Below are positions 11,170 to 22,617 of a stretch of DNA of 64,000 bases, in pieces. A program made the translations under genes and the position numbers. This DNA comes from Scleromitrula shiraiana. Its lineage: Eukaryota > Ascomycota > Leotiomycetes > Helotiales > Sclerotiniaceae. The notes under the pieces are model-generated. The model searched no databases, was not told where the DNA came from, and saw only the letters and a list, made by a program, of their open reading frames with translations. Each line of letters begins with the position of its first letter. Position 1 is the first letter of the stretch. The DNA is taken from positions 186,001-250,000 of the forward strand of contig JABELC010000012.1 in assembly GCA_028455995.1 (NCBI GenBank), read 5' to 3'.

Positions 11170-13631
11170 ATGTCTGACACAAAACCAGATGGGGTCATGG
11201 TATTTGATTTCATCGAGACTAAGTCCACGCGTTTATTTTCATTTAAGGTACCCAAAGGCCACTGTAATAATGGCTGCGTGGAGTGTCTAAATAGCTATCA
11301 CGATCCTGTTCCTCAGATGGACGCAGGGACTCGATTATTTTACGCAGAAGGATTAAGTGTCAATGAAGCGGCAAATATAACAAAGTCTTATGCGAATCAA
11401 ATTAGCACTGATTTGAAATACCTCCGCTCTCAATTGTCAGTCCATGGAAACACTATCACGAATCGATGGAAGAAGAAGTCCCGGAATAAACGCACTGCGA
11501 TACTACAAAATGCCTTCCCTGAGATCTTTCCCAAAAAAATTGGAATTTCCCACATATCTTATATGATCATATTTTTGTCAATTGTCGAGAGGCAAGAAAT
11601 TATCGCGAGGCTTTGCCCGTTCCCTGGCTCAATATGCCTGCCTACCTTGAGATATGATCCGTACAAATTCCTGGCCCCTTTGAATGCCCGTACCAAGTAT
11701 CTTCCAGAAACCTGGGTGGCTTTCGATAGTCACCAAATGAAAGCTAGTTGGTAGCTTGGTGTGTACCGTACCGAATTTACTGATTGCTGTGTTGTGCTTC
11801 ATGGAAATCAGTATGGGGAGGTAGTTCCATGGAACACAACAAAAATTCATCGATTCGAGATCGTTGGGTTTCCCCGTGGACGTTTGATATTGGAAGCGCA
11901 AGCAATTATCATGAAAACTCTACGAAAATCAGTCGAAGTCTTGCCAGAAGGCATTGATATGGGAGGTTCATCGGACATGTCGCATTTGCTAGTCAATGCC
12001 GGTTTTCGCTCATGAATTGGCAGTCTGTCATCGTCGAACTTTACTAATCAACCGTTTGTGGCACCGAGTTTCAATATCGATCGCCTTCTTAAAATTTCCA
12101 AAGCTAGTTTCCGCGAGGCTGAAGATAAATTGAGGCTTGTCCAAACCGATCCGGCCTACCTTCAGTATTGTATTAAGCTCGCAATGCAAAGACGAATCAT
12201 TAAGATGGGTGGCGACAAAATTTATAGTAGAGCTGTTTACGAATGTTGTTTTGGTCCATTTGATCGCTGGCAGAGTTGAGATTGGGTGGTTACTGAATTA
12301 GAGCATGTCAACCTACAGTACCACAAATTCCGAGATAATATTCATCCTGGAGAAGCATTGCCCAACAAATATGCCATAACCCTTGCGTCTCTTGAGTTAA
12401 TGCTTATTAATCTTTTACTGTATCGAGTTCAATATATTAGTGAGCTTCTTGCATCACCTGTGGCTTTTGAGCAGGCTTATGATTTAGTCCAGATTGGTGA
12501 TAATATCAGATATGGTTTGAAGCCTGGAGTTGGAGTAGCCAAAGGTTTGTTCTCTAGTGATTCTCTTCACTGGTGTTTAAACCGAATGACAACAGATCCA
12601 GAAAATCCTTCTGGTCTTGATCTGTCTATGCTTTTTGCCTTCCTGGCGGACTGGCTCGGGAAGTATACAACCACAACCCAGGACAAAAAACCGCCTCGAA
12701 CCCTATCTACTTGAACCTCTTTCTGATCTTACGATTAATCATGAGTTACCTGCCGCAGTAAGACAACACCGACCTCGTTTCCCAACTATAAACATAGAAA
12801 CTGCAAGAGAACATGGTTCAGACCGCCCGGCTTGGAGAAAACTTTGGAAGCTTCCCAATGGGAAAATGGTTTCACAGCCTGAGTACAGGGTTTTGGCGGG
12901 CCTCCTTCAAAAAGCCGAAGCAACCCCTTTCCCCAAGGCAAGAAAAATATGACTTGGCTTAAAAAAGCCGATGAGGTCCGACAAAATATAGAAGATTTAT
13001 GAAAAATAGTGCTAAAATGGTATATATAGAGACTTTAGCATCATGTAGGAGTCGTTCGACTTCTGTATGATAGTTATAAGCTTAGTGAGATCTCATAATT
13101 CAATGATAGAATTTGTGATTGTAATTGTAATTATTTTATTGACCATGATGTTGATCATTATGTACTAAAGTTTAAAATATATCAAACTTTATCATATATA
13201 TATGTGTGGATATATATAAAGAAAAGCATTTTTGTTTTATAAAAAGAAGAAATAAATAAAGGTTTTTTATATATCAATATTGAAAAATATAACGATTTTT
13301 TAAAGAAAAAAGTTTAATTAATAAAGTTAATTGATTTCAAAAATGTGTGATAAAATGGTATATATAGAGACTGTAGCATCACACTCGAGTCGTTCGACTT
13401 TTGTGTGACAAAAAGCACGAGAGATACGACTTGGACAATTCAAGCGTAGACCACTTGTCACTCAGAGGGAAGTTGAACAAGAGATCAGAATGTTGTCATT
13501 TGATAAGACCCTGAAACATATTTCTTACCTTGAAGCCCAACGCCGTAACATAACTCAACCAAAAGCAGATATTCAGAGAACACGCCCCTCGATTGACATC
13601 CGCCCAACATCGACCTCAGGTGCAAGTTAAC
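11170..13631 (+). pseudogene. Broken fungal gene of unknown function with stops, A-run shifts and an insertion
   Basis: One reading frame runs from ATG 11170 to about 12700 and is cut by in-frame stops at 11752-11754 (TAG), 12013-12015 (TGA) and 12277-12279 (TGA), with no indel between them. The protein text on both sides of each stop continues one conserved fungal family known to me only as hypothetical: landmarks TWVAFDSHQ, GFPRGRLILEAQA, LVQTDPAYL, FRDNIHPGEALP. After an extra A in the A-run near 12684-12689 the frame changes (RLEPYLLEPLSDL, RQHRPRF). A second shift near 12945 leads to TWLKKADEVRQNIEDL and a stop where Trp is expected. The C-terminal piece (TQREVEQEIRMLSFD) appears only at 13409-13631, beyond an insertion. 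Clearly a pseudogene; original function unknown. Confidence 0.7.
13005..13411. mobile_element. AT-rich insertion bounded by structured direct repeats
   Basis: Two related copies of about 62 nt lie at about 13010-13072 and 13349-13411 in direct orientation. Both contain AAAATGGTATATATAGAGAC, then TAGCATCA, then an inverted repeat centred on AGTCGTTCGACT. The DNA between them is strongly AT-rich. The pair sits inside the broken gene at 11170-13631, whose C-terminal coding piece resumes right after the second copy, so this is probably an inserted sequence. The right copy begins with TG and ends with CA, as small LTRs do, but the size is far below normal LTRs and I see no primer-binding site or clear target duplication. 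A small non-autonomous element is my best reading. Confidence 0.4.
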
Positions 13632-14188
13632 TTGATTTACTTCGCTGAGCTGTGCAAAAGTAACAAGGAGAACTAAGTTGCAAGATGGAGGAGCATTTTT
13701 CCGATATTATAGTCTGAGGCATAGGACCTGACGGGGATGTATTATGATTTGGGGGTTGGATTATCAAGGAGAAGTAGCAAATGAGTTCATTCCACTGCAA
13801 CATCTGATATGGGTCAATTCATTTCTGGTTTGGGGCTGACTTACCGAACCCCAATTTCACTAGTATGAAAGGTTGTTGTTAGATAAATATACTTAATTCA
13901 CAGAAAGGTATTCGAAGGGAAACGATGTTGTGACTTAATTCCATGATGAAGTTTAGGGCTAAGATAATACTAGATTGTACAATCGAATAGACTCAGAATG
14001 GGATGAAACCAGCCATAATATATCCGCAATTTCCAACCGTCATATCTAAATGAACCCACACCCCCGAGCATACGTCCTTTCGCCCAAATCTTTCGTATCA
14101 GAGACGATTTATACGGGGACGCCGATCATCAAAATTCTCTTTGTGAACCGGAAACTTAAACTGCATCTGTAGTGTTCGAGCTGAAATA
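13632..14188. other. Gene-free stretch
   Basis: Nothing recognisable; short frames only. Confidence 0.4.
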
Positions 14189-14644
14189 TTAAATTTGCCG
14201 AAAGTCAATGGGTAATGTTGATGATACCGATACTTGTCCTGAAAGAACTAGACGGACCGGCACGGAATGAGGTTCAAATTTCTGCTTATATCGAGAATTT
14301 GCATTTAGATAGCGTTGTATTGATGATAGAATATGTTGGAACGTATGATTGAAGTCTTTCAAAGTCTTTTGATAAGCTTTTTCAAATCTAAGATGAACAA
14401 TCGGACATTTGTAAGCAACCGGATATGTCTTGTAAATCTGCGCTACGAGTACATGCATGAAAAGACCAGGGATCATTGCCTATAAGCAGTTAGCTCAAAA
14501 GTACTTTATCCCTGTAGAAAAAAATACTTACTAATAGTTCTTGCAGAAGAGCTGAAAAGGAGCCTCATTTTCAAGCAAAGATAACCTGACATAATCCAAA
14601 TATCTATCAAGATACATAGATACGTTATGAAGTTCGCCATCCAT
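14189..14644 (-). pseudogene. Possible decayed small gene, unknown
   Basis: Two adjoining minus-strand pieces look protein-like. From ATG 14644 the frame reads MDGELHNVSMYLDRYLDYV to QLFCKNY and meets TAG, with a good donor (GTAAGT) overlapping the stop at about 14533. From about 14476 a second frame of 95 codons starts MIPGLFMHVLVAQIYK and ends at 14189. Splicing at the visible sites still creates a stop, so the pieces cannot be joined cleanly. I do not recognise the family. It is head-to-head with the regulator-like gene at 14742. Could be chance. Confidence 0.25.
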
Positions 14645-14741
14645 CTAGAGACTATATAATTAGAATCTTAAGGAAGTGAAGAAGAAAACCAAGTGCAGTA
14701 TATTGCCGTAAAAAAAACTTAATCCTCGCTCAAAGTCGAAG

Positions 14742-16363
14742 ATGAAAAACAACGAAGAGGGAAAATATGCATTCATAACCAGCACGCCGTATTTCTCCGC
14801 AGCCGAGAAAAAGGAGACGAAAACCCTAGTGCGAAAACATGTAATGCGACCTTTTATGAAGAAAAATCGTCCTAAAAGAGTAAATGGATTGAAAGCCCTC
14901 GCGCCAAGAGAGCCTATAGCCATGAATCAACTACCGATAATAAGAAGCATGGATACCAACGACGTGGATCTGGTAAGGGAGAATGACGATGAGATGGTTG
15001 CACAGATTAGTTCGATGATTTTATTGGGAAGTGGGAGGTCCAATCCTTTTGAGGCATATCCTATCAAGTTGGAGATGCAGGAACACGAATTAATACATCA
15101 TAGTAAGTGTTACTACACTTTTTGAAAGCTTTCCCCAAATTAGAAGGTTAATGTGATGAAATATTGATCGATATATATGTAGTATGGCATCCAGCTCAAA
15201 CGGTATTCCAGCCATTTCGCGATTTCTGGTATCCATTAGGTCTAGCTGATCCGGCAGGCATGCATCTCGTGCTCTCGAATGCGGCACTTCATTTGCGAGC
15301 CCTAAGGGGTAATAGAGACGAAGATAGAAGTTCCATGATCCATCATTTGTCAGCGGTTAAATCTGTGAACCGACGGTTGCAGAATATGAAGTTGGAAGAG
15401 TCGGATCAGATTTTGGGTGCTATTTTAGGCGTAAGTTTGCACTAAATGGTGTGGATTTGTTGGTTGTATCACTCTATATCTTATGCTGATGATTGGTTAG
15501 TTTATGTGCCACGATGTAATTTCTGAGTAATACATTACATTATTGAAGATTATTAAACTGAACCATTCCAGCATATCCTATCGAACCCCACAAATTTCCA
15601 CATCCATCACGCAGGATTTCGAAAGATCCTTTCCTTAAGAGGTGGTGTTTCAGCAATCGAGAATAATCAATCTGTCAGACTTAGCCTTTTCTGGATCGAA
15701 CATAACATGTTTAGTGATCTTGATTATCCACCCGAATATCCACCTCCATATCATCATCTTCTAAATCCTTACCATCCCACATACGAAGCCGAAGGAAAAA
15801 CGCACTTTTTGCAAGTTTTCTCCAAATCACACATTCCACCCTTTCTTTCGGAAACTATGCTTAATATTATGCGCGATCTGAGTATCTTAACCGTGACTAT
15901 TAATCAAGAAATTAAGAAGAGGGATCTTTGGCAAGATCAAAATTTCGCAGGTATTTGTATTTACCCGATTATGTCACGAGTTTTAAGTTTACAAAAAGAG
16001 GTGGAGGATGATAATGAAGAGATCTTAAGACTGGGAATCTTGTTGTTTCTGGCAGGGGTCCGGAGGAAATTTGGAATTTCTCCAATTATGACGACTGTTC
16101 CTATTTCAAAGCTGCGAATTCTGTTGGCAAATAGGTCTGTGGATGTGACTGGTGGTGATGAAGTTAAGATTTGGATGATTTGGGTACTTGTTATAGCTGT
16201 GCTTGTGGCGCCCGATACGGAGGAGCTGGATTGGCTGTTGAAGTCCATACGAAGGCAAGTAGGGGCTCATTCTCAGAGAGAAATCGAAAGTCGAGTAAAA
16301 GAAATGTGGTGGATTAATGAAGTGTTTCGGAGAGACCCATTGACGTTAACATTCTCTAATTAA
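14742..16363 (+). CDS. Fungal transcription-factor-like protein without zinc cluster (Fungal_trans_2 type)
   Basis: Three exons (14742-15102, 15183-15430, 15572-16363) give about 466 residues; introns are 80 and 141 nt. The N-terminus is lysine/arginine-rich (TKTLVRKHVMRPFMKKNRPKR) with a preceding FITSTPYFSAAEK, a start shared by a large ascomycete family annotated as transcription-factor-like. There is no Cys6 or C2H2 motif. The rest is helical and recalls the fungal-specific regulator domain PF11951: NPFEAYPIK near residue 106, WHPAQTVFQPFRDFWYP, LRALRGNRD, HHAGFRKILSLRGGV, and a tail rich in hydrophobic helices. Without a DNA-binding motif it may act as a partner of a zinc-cluster protein or may not regulate transcription at all. 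No damage seen. Confidence 0.75.
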
Positions 16364-16523
16364 TTTGGTAACAAGCGTACATCAACTCAAACCCGATTTT
16401 TGGTAGATGGAGTTGAAATTAGGAATATGCTCATCGCATCATCATTACTCTAATTGACATATCTATATACAATTTCTATATACAGTGTCTCATTGCAAGA
16501 TAAACTTTCTTCTAGGAACACAT

Positions 16524-17688
16524 TTAATTGGTTCCATTAGCAGCAACCCCCAGACTAGCCTGCCACAATTTCTGCTCGTTCAACAGCCACACTTGCATCT
16601 TCTCGCTCTCTGCCTCGGTCCCCAAAATGAAATTAGCTGCTCCGCCATCTATTACAATTTTCCCTAAAAGTACACCCCCCTCGTTCCAAACATTAACCCC
16701 ATCTCCACATCCAGCATAAACATTGCCATTTGCATCCGTCTTAATCCCATCCGGAATACCCTTCTCCACCATCGCAAACAATCGCTTATTAGCCAACGAA
16801 GGTTGACCTCCAACAGTGACAACATCATAGGCATAAATAGTTCTAGGCGAAGTAGGAGCAGTTGTATTTCCTGCACCATCAGTAATATATACGATTTTCT
16901 CATCCGGACTGAAGGTAATGCCGTTAGGTTCAGTGAGTCCATCGGCTACGACACGGATGTCATTAGTGGATGGCTGGTATCGGTAGATTTGATTGGGTAG
17001 AGCTGGAAGTGGACGGATTCCTTGCCAGGAACCGTAGGAAGGGTCGGTAAACCAGAGGGCTCCATCTTGAGTCGCGTGGACGTCATTTGGAGAGTTGAAT
17101 TCTCGCCCATAGTAGTTGTTGATTAGAAGTTTTGTCTCATAGGGTGCAGTGGCATTCATATAAACAAGGCCACCAGGAGTGGTGAGTGATCCTTGATCGC
17201 AGAATACGAGACCATCATTGTATTTGGTGCCGCCATTGGCAAGGGTGATGGATCCGGATGGGATGATGGTGGGACTCCAGGTGCCGTTGTTGAGATCTAG
17301 ACGGGTGATAGATATGGCTTTGTTGTTTGTGGAGGGTGAGTTGGTGATAGTGTATTGGTTGCTGGTCACGAAGAGAACAGTTTCGGAATAGAAAATACCT
17401 GCTTCATGGAATTGGGGGAAGCTGGTATTGCTAGAGTTCAGAACGTTGCTGATTGTTGGTGTTGAGCCTAGAATGTTGCTAAATGCTTCATTGTAGATTT
17501 GAAATGGCGAGGTGTTGGTTACATTGTATAAATCCAAAGTAGAGAGTGTGATAGGTGTATATGTCTATCGGTTGCTTGTTAGTTGAAAGTTATTGCATCG
17601 GATCATCTCGACTTACATATACCCCATCTTGTGCGAGAGCACTTGTCGCCGCCAATGCAAAAACTGGAAGAGTGTGTTTGGTATACAT
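16524..17688 (-). CDS. Secreted SMP-30/gluconolactonase-like lactonohydrolase
   Basis: Six-bladed beta-propeller of the SMP-30/gluconolactonase/LRE family, 370 residues, exons 17688-17617 and 17564-16524 (52-nt intron, phase 0). The start gives a signal peptide, MYTKHTLPVFALAATSALA, likely cut before QDG, so the enzyme is exported. Metal-site landmarks are an acidic residue in FHEAGIFY, the Asn in NSPNDVHATQDGALWFTDP, the Asn in EPNGITFSPDE, and the Asp in IPDGIKTDANGNVYAG. Several N-x-S/T sites agree with secretion. Family members hydrolyse sugar or aldonate lactones; the exact substrate cannot be read from sequence. It is tail-to-tail with the regulator-like gene at 14742, only 160 bp apart. 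Confidence 0.85.
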
Positions 17689-20600
17689 GTTTATTACTCC
17701 TTCGACTTTCCGTGATGAAGAAAGAATTCAACGTGTGCCTATCTACAGGATATATAGTAAAGAATATGGCGACATCGGATCACACTGTGAGACGAGCGTA
17801 GATCACAACAACGCAGGAATTCACATCGAAATAAACTTTGGATTCGCATTGGCCAATTAGAACGATAAAACATACTTATAAAGCTTCAATCTGCGCCCCA
17901 TAGTAAGGATGAAATCATTTACATACGAGATACCTTGGGGGTGGAGCTGCCAAGTACTATCTGGCCGAGTTTGGAGAGCATTAATGACAGGGCGGTGTAG
18001 TGATACGCATCGAAAGAGGAAAAGACTCCAGTAACTGAGCTTTAAGAATTCATCTCTCAACCCCTACTTCAATGTATTATAACTGTTCGCGCCAGCTTCT
18101 TGTCATGTCATACTGACGGGATGCACCGAGATCACGACGACACGCACGTTTTTGGTACATAATAGAAAGTTTGGAAACATCCCATATCCCCTTCCATTCC
18201 CATAAATATTTCTTTTAACTCATCAATCAACCCGCGTGTCATCCTATCAAAAAAAATCTCTCTTTTTTTTTTCTCTTGGCAAAAACTTTATTGTGATATT
18301 GAGCCTCATTCCTCGTATACATGCCAAGATTCCGACCTCAAAGTCCGAACCGATGTCGGGCCGGTAGTTGTTCCTCTATGTCGACATGACTAACTGGTTG
18401 AATGGGTTTACTAAATTCTTCACTGTCCATTTATCAATAGATTTTATTTCTTTGGGTGTTGTCGGAAATGAAAATTGGAGGTGGTTGGTGATAGTGACAA
18501 TTCTGAATACCTTTATAATGGAATACTGTATATACATGAAAGACAAAAAGTTGCAAACCTAAACATTTAAAAGCATTATTCGGAATTCCTCAAATTGATC
18601 TCTTGATAATCTTGTCCAATGAACCTGCGAGCATATTGTTTAGAACTTAACTAGGTCATTGAGAGAATAATATGACAATCAACAGAGGTGCCATGACTTC
18701 CTAGATCTAGAGGGTCATGCACTCAATATTGATGCTTATCATCGCACACAAAGTATGTCCAATCTGCCATTCCAGGCTTCTTGTTTCATCACGCTTTACC
18801 CTTTTCCATGTTCGATAAAGCTCCAAAGATGCCCTTGTTAGATATTTCGATTCACTGTTGACTTCTGCTTTGACTCTTGAGTCGCTTTTTCAATGCCTAG
18901 GATGTGAATAAACTCATTATAATATGTTCCAACAGAAAACATCCATGGTGGTTTCTCAGGATAACTAGCACATGTAAAAGTATAGAAACGGCTGTTTACT
19001 AGAATTTGCCAAATCGTTTCCACTTACAGTAACAACACCATTCTATCAGTCTCGAGATGCTTACTTTCTCGTATAATTAGATCGCCGTTGATTCACTCCA
19101 TCCACGATGGATTAGTTTGATATCTGAATTATTAATACCGAGTGATGTGGTCCATCTGGTCGATTCCGAAAACCTAGGAGAAATGTCTTGCACAAACGGT
19201 CGTCTCAAACCAATGTCGGGAGAGCAAATTGAGGAACTGCCATCAGCGAACACACCATGTCTTGAGGACTAGGGAGAAAGGACCTGGTGCAAAGGAATTA
19301 ATTTAAGTCAGTCTCATTATTGCATCCAGTATTGATAAGTCGACGACAGATGTAGGTGTGAAGAATTTACGAATCCTCAACAAATAATACTCACTGTGAC
19401 CTGGATGCTTCCGAAACCCTTGCTGAACAGGCTACCATGTACTGGAGGACTTTGATGAAGTTATCGCATAGGCTAATGGTTACAATTGAACTTAGCCGTT
19501 GTGTCATTGCATAAAGACTTCCCATTGTTTCCTCAACTTGGGGGACACGCTGCAGGATCTCCCTGGCCTAACTGAATATATGATTGCCTTTGATAATCCG
19601 GAGAGAAAATCGCGGGTTGCAACGCATCGTTTCCTTCATAATATGTATCATTTGCGCTGGATATTACATGTCGCATCATAGCCATGCTACTCAAATTATA
19701 TATCGCTTGATATCAATTGTGAATAAGGGCACACAAGGACTAGTTCTGGATTATTTTTCTCTCGCTGTTTGTTGTATCTCCACACACCACGCCCTCTAAG
19801 CATGTTCATCCCTCTATCCTGTATTTGAGAACTCAAAGTGTGAGCGCAATGCCAGGCCATTAGGCCCATACTTGAGCTTACAGACCATATTTAAGATTCA
19901 AACAATCGAGTTCGTCGAATATTTCTGCATCTCGGCGTATCGATTGCCATATCGAGTGCCATATCAATTCCCATAGCACTAACTAGAACGAGTATTCTTT
20001 GAAAATCTGAGAATACATAAGGAGATGCATATCAAATGTTTTATGGTGGTATCGAGTAACGACGTTAAATAGACCTTTCATGGCCTCTTCGTTCTTGATG
20101 CAACGCAATTCCCGCTTTATGTGCCATAACATTCTAAGAGTTGTAAATACCTCTAAATCCTAACATCATATAATAAAGCAGTCAATGGTCGTTCCTTAAG
20201 TATGGCCAATGTATCCGGATAGAGACCCAGATAAGATGAGTGCTTGCAAGGGCTTCGCTCCCCATCAACAATGATTTATTTCGTTAACAGAAATCGAATG
20301 ATTTCAGAATAACCTTGAAATGATATATGCCAATAGCTGCCCTACCTTGGCAGGTCGTAATGGAAAGTTTAACTACTGATTTGATTGGCTATTTGCCATA
20401 AATGCAATACCCACTATGCGTTGGTAAGAACCTAGAGGGCAAAGTATCAGGGAAAAGTATCTTGGCAAATGAAATCAACAATCTATCATGTCGATGAGCC
20501 TGAGTGAACAAATGACTTCAAATATTCGATTCAACACTTGCTACCTAAGTAGATCTGTACGAATTCAATGCCCACCTACACACACACAAGTTTCATGATA

Positions 20601-21014
20601 TAAGTTCAACGCCGATATACAAAACTATTAGATGGAATTCGGAGTAAATTACATATATTAATCAATTTTTATAGAAATCTGTGCATGTCGCTATATAATT
20701 CATGGATTTTATTGAATTACGAAATTTTACATGCCCAATTTATATAATCGTCCTGAAAGAGTTTAGTGCCTTTTACCCCGCTAAGCTTCTCTGTAATTGT
20801 ACCGATTCAACATCACTTGCTTAGTATCAACATCAATTTCAACGATAGACGGTGACCTTGTTGAGCCTCATTAATTATTTACTACAGAGTTATTCTCTAC
20901 TTTGCTATCTTTATACTTCTTACCCCTCATTACTCCACACCTCTTGTCCTAGCGTACCAAAATTCCCACAATATCATACACCGACTGATGCAGATACTCT
21001 CCCTCGGTAGAACA
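17689..21014. other. Long gene-poor stretch with possible coding relics
   Basis: About 3.3 kb without an intact gene. A pyrimidine-rich leader-like run at 18257-18281 precedes an ATG at 18322 whose frame (MPRFRPQSPNRC) soon ends. At about 19110-19270 a frame reads PSDVVHLVDSENLGEM and ends at a stop, and at about 19400-19515 another reads DASETLAEQATMYW; both look protein-like but match no family I know. They may be exons of one decayed gene. The rest is featureless AT-rich DNA. Confidence 0.4.
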
Positions 21015-21742
21015 ATGGATACAAGACAACGCGATACCACGAGTAGGCCCACGAGGGTCCAGAAGGCGCCACGTATCTATACTTGCTCTGTATGTTCAAG
21101 AACATTCAAAAGGAGTGAACATTGTTCAAGGCATGAACGTGGTCGTAAGTAAACATTCATTATACTGCACGATTGTATTGGTCGTCGCCGTCGCCTTTAC
21201 TGATATGACTCAATTTTTTAGATACTCACGAAAAACCATTCCCTTGCAGATTATGCGGTCGAAGATATGCGCGAAAGTATGTTCATTGTTGCCACAATAA
21301 TACAATTAAATTTACCAGATCGAATGAAACTGATTATCTATAAAGGGATGTCGTTATCCGCCATGAAAAGTCTTTCCATCGACTCGAAAATCCAAGACGT
21401 CAACCACCACCACCACCACCTGCACAACCATCCTCACCAGATGCAGACGTTGATGCCGATTCTTTCGGAGATACTATTGTAGTAGCTCCAAATAATCACA
21501 ATACAAAGACCCCGGTCAAGCAAGAGCAGCTTCAAGAAACATCAGAGACGCAATCTACATTGGATCCTCTTTTACGACAACATGATGAACGACTGGCGGG
21601 AACACATCCAAATTCTGGTGATTCACATATTAGTGGAGATACCGGAGGATATAATGATTACGGATATCAGAATTTCATAGACCCGGCATTGGATACGTCG
21701 GACCTTTTTCTACACCCTTCTCATCTAACGGCTCAAACATGA
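21015..21742 (+). CDS. Short C2H2 zinc-finger protein, probably truncated
   Basis: Three exons (21015-21144, 21222-21276, 21346-21742) join to 193 residues. Finger 1 is YTCSVCSRTFKRSEHCSRH with C-x2-C-x12-H-x3-H; finger 2 is FPCRLCGRRYARKDVV with C-x2-C-x12-H-x4-H. Both are complete only after splicing, which supports the exon model. The RTFKRSEH...RGHTHEKPF arrangement is typical of fungal regulators that carry a Fungal_trans (PF04082) domain behind the fingers, usually 700 residues or more. Here a proline run and an acidic, Gln/Thr-rich tail follow and the frame stops at 21742, with no such domain downstream. It is either a truncated relic or a short DNA-binding protein that could compete with a full-length paralogue. 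Confidence 0.65.
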
Positions 21743-22617
21743 GCTGAATGTTTCACGCGGCTCCAAGGAGCATTTTACGAATATCGACGATAGCACGAAA
21801 TAGCACATATTGGGAATATGAGATATCATGATTTGATATGAAGATATATGCTTCCAAATTGCAAGCATTCAAACAGTCCTGCATCTCATTGCCTGTTCCT
21901 TGTTTGCGAGAAGCAAATGGCGAGAGGAAGATTATGTTACCGTACTGGCATAGATTTTGATTGCTTTCATCTTCTGTACTGAGCGGTCTCATTTCTACAT
22001 GGTAGTGAGAAGCAAAGGCTCTACACATGATTCGACTGAATTAGGATTTCAATTGGTTTAACTCAGGTAAAAGTTCCTCAGATGCACATAAGCAGCAGTT
22101 TTTTCTTTCTTTTGCATGCTTGCTCTGAGTATTACGATTGATAGGCTCAAGAGATTTTCAATGAACACACAATGAACAATAATCTCGAGATTTTCAATTG
22201 CGTTTGTTTTGATGAGCAATGTTGTCCTTTGTTTCTTTGGCTATTCGCTCTTTGTATTCACCAAAACAATAGAAGCATTGGCCCCAAATTCTATAAGCAG
22301 CGCGTATAATGCAGACGGCTTCTAGATTGATTAGTTCGATAAAAGGCAATAATACAATGTGAAATGAAGGCATACTGCTTCAAGGTTGAATTGTACAATG
22401 ATAGAACATTGCATAGAATATGTCTATATATTGAATTGTACAATGACAGAACATTGTATAGAATCAGTCTATAATTGCGATTATTTCAATTCAGTATTCT
22501 CTTTTAATTCTCCAAACAAACATCATCACCAACTACACGAATACAATCTCTGATCCTTTCATACTCCGATAGAGCTTGCATTTACTGTAATCACTTCATC
22601 TTACGAATCTAAGAAAA
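21743..22617. other. Promoter-side stretch of the proline-rich gene
   Basis: No gene. It contains a tandem pair of 45-bp repeats (22386-22475) and a leader-like segment (22521-22610) that is duplicated in front of the RING gene at 24744. Confidence 0.6.
22386..22475. repeat. Two tandem 45-bp copies upstream of the proline-rich gene
   Basis: Copy 1 (22386-22430) and copy 2 (22431-22475) both start TTGAATTGTACAATGA, continue AGAACATTG and end in GTCTATA. A single, more diverged copy (TGATAGAACAATGCATAGAA) lies at 24565-24595 before the RING gene. Confidence 0.85.
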
